Shown: positions 42,440 through 43,294 of the stretch, piece after piece | Numbering within the stretch: position 1 is the stretch's first letter | Layout: each line of letters starts with the position of its first letter | Source: JBBTDV01 sp038042605 | GTDB taxonomy: Bacteria; Bdellovibrionota; UBA1018 | Length of the DNA: 43,294 bases | Reading direction: 5' to 3' | Assembly (NCBI GenBank): GCA_964358645.1 | Contig: CAYHPW010000021.1 | Span: 1-43,294, forward strand | Notes under the pieces: generated by a model | What the model was told of the DNA's origin: nothing | Database searches by the model: none | The model's input: the letters and a program-made list of their open reading frames with translations, nothing else | Translations under genes and position numbers: made by a program

Positions 42440-43294
42440 ATGGAAAAACTAGAAAGCCAATTAAACATTTATGAATACTCAGATCCCACTGAATTCCTTA
42501 GGGATTTATTAAAGCGTAAGCAGAAGCTTAATCCCCGCTTCTCACTTAGGGCCTGCTCACACCAGCTTGGACTTAAAAACCATGTACTGCTCTCTCTCAT
42601 ACTTAACGACAAACGGCGTTTAAAGCCTCAGGTCGCAAAAACAATACGCTCTGCTCTTAACCTTACCCCAAAGGAACAGCGCTATTTCGATCTATTGGTA
42701 CTTCACCGTAACGCCGAGACAATTGAGGAGCGAGAGCTGTACGAGGAGGCCCTAAGTTCCTTTCATCCAGAAAAACAATTCTCGGTGATGAAGTCAGACA
42801 TGCTCCGCTGCCTAACCGATTGGGCACATATAGCGGTTCTTGAGCTGGTCAAATTAAAGAACTTCAAAGAAGACCCGGAGTTCATCGTCTCCCGATTGGG
42901 TGGCGAGATCACACCAGAGCAGGCAAAGCATATCATCAACAGACTGATCCACACACAGCTGCTAAAAAGGGATTCGAACGGCGCACTCATACAATGCACC
43001 GACCAGCGCGTGACAGATTTTGACGTCCCCACTGAAAGCGTCCGCCGGGTACAGGCTGAATTCCTGGCCCGCGCCAAAACAGCGCTCGAAGAACAAAACA
43101 TCCATGAGCGCGAATTCTTAAGTTTCACATTCAGCCTCAGGTCTGAAGACATACAGGCCGCAAAGACCTCTATCCGCGAGTTTTACCAGAGCTTTGCCAA
43201 GAGCTTTGATTCATCTTCAGGAGATGAAGTTTACCAACTTGGCGTTCAACTATACCGAATAACCAGAAAAGAAGGAGATCGTTATGACCACTAA
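42440..43294 (+). CDS. TIGR02147/DUF4423-family regulator
   Basis: A complete 284-residue protein ending with TAA at the last base. The N-terminus IYEYSDPTEFLRDLLKRKQK, a helix-turn-helix-like FSLRACSHQLGLKNHVLLSL and the segment LTPKEQRYFDLLVLHRNAET follow the TIGR02147 pattern. The middle (about 115-180) looks like a second winged helix (DWAHIAVLELVKL, ITPEQAKHIINRLIHTQLL), and the C-terminus is the DUF4423-type helical part. These proteins are frequent in Fibrobacter and Bdellovibrio-type genomes and often stand before genes for secreted proteins; their targets are little known. The AAGGAG near its end belongs to the next gene. Confidence 0.88.
   Translation: MEKLESQLNIYEYSDPTEFLRDLLKRKQKLNPRFSLRACSHQLGLKNHVLLSLILNDKRRLKPQVAKTIRSALNLTPKEQRYFDLLVLHRNAETIEERELYEEALSSFHPEKQFSVMKSDMLRCLTDWAHIAVLELVKLKNFKEDPEFIVSRLGGEITPEQAKHIINRLIHTQLLKRDSNGALIQCTDQRVTDFDVPTESVRRVQAEFLARAKTALEEQNIHEREFLSFTFSLRSEDIQAAKTSIREFYQSFAKSFDSSSGDEVYQLGVQLYRITRKEGDRYDH
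43284..43294 (+). CDS. Start of the next gene (cut by window end)
   Basis: AAGGAG (43272-43277) lies six bases before an ATG at 43284 inside the last codons of the regulator, reading M-T-T. Only 11 bases are visible, so the product cannot be named; the overlap suggests translational coupling with the regulator. Confidence 0.4.

Overview
The window reads as chromosomal DNA of a Gram-negative predator-type or environmental bacterium, most likely in the Bdellovibrionota/Oligoflexia area. This is inferred from gene content (TIGR02147-family regulators, many secreted and beta-barrel proteins, a Leptospira/Bdellovibrio-type LIC_10091-like protein, RpoH, an RND pump and an Mla lipid system). No rRNA or marker phylogeny could be run. 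The core from about 2.9 to 37.5 kb is densely packed and of moderate GC. The flanks (about 0-2.9 kb and 37.5-42.4 kb) are visibly more AT-rich and hold secreted hypothetical proteins, gene fragments and regulators.

Layout. 1-2.9 kb is an accessory end: a secreted protein, a truncated TIGR02147 regulator, a decayed IS4-family transposase fused to a nucleotidyltransferase fragment, tRNA-Arg(CCG) and a broken tRNA-like copy. 2.9-9.4 kb holds a minus-strand operon (STAS/zinc-ribbon protein, HATPase, Maf, YggS). It diverges from a plus-strand pair (membrane SpoIIE phosphatase, FecR-like protein), and together these look like a partner-switching signalling module. 9.4-18.3 kb carries a YdcF-like protein, L28 and a four-gene overlapping operon (RND pump, TolC, small outer-membrane protein, lipoprotein) with a second divergent TolC-like protein and no adaptor gene.

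18.3-26.2 kb has a secreted protein with four 29-residue Cys repeats, RidA coupled to a malic enzyme/phosphotransacetylase, an outer-membrane protein with a possible FlgT_C-like tail, a membrane-anchored protein, an M16 peptidase and an aspartoacylase-like enzyme. 26.3-29.8 kb holds rpoH, rpsO and pnp. 29.8-37.5 kb has a beta-barrel protein, a GYF-domain membrane protein, tmk, holB and an overlapping Mla-type operon with two ATPases, two permeases and one MCE protein. 37.5-43.3 kb is AT-rich accessory DNA: a Rossmann-like lipoprotein, a secreted protein behind a possibly structured leader, a secreted HExxH metallopeptidase behind a TPR/winged-helix protein, an ORF remnant, and a TIGR02147 regulator whose last codons contain the start of the next gene.

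The strongest novel signal is the Mla operon. Its two ATPases carry complementary defects (ATPase 1 has Asn in place of the H-loop His; ATPase 2 has Phe in the signature motif). This predicts an asymmetric heterodimer with one degenerate and one consensus nucleotide site, on top of two different MlaE permeases.
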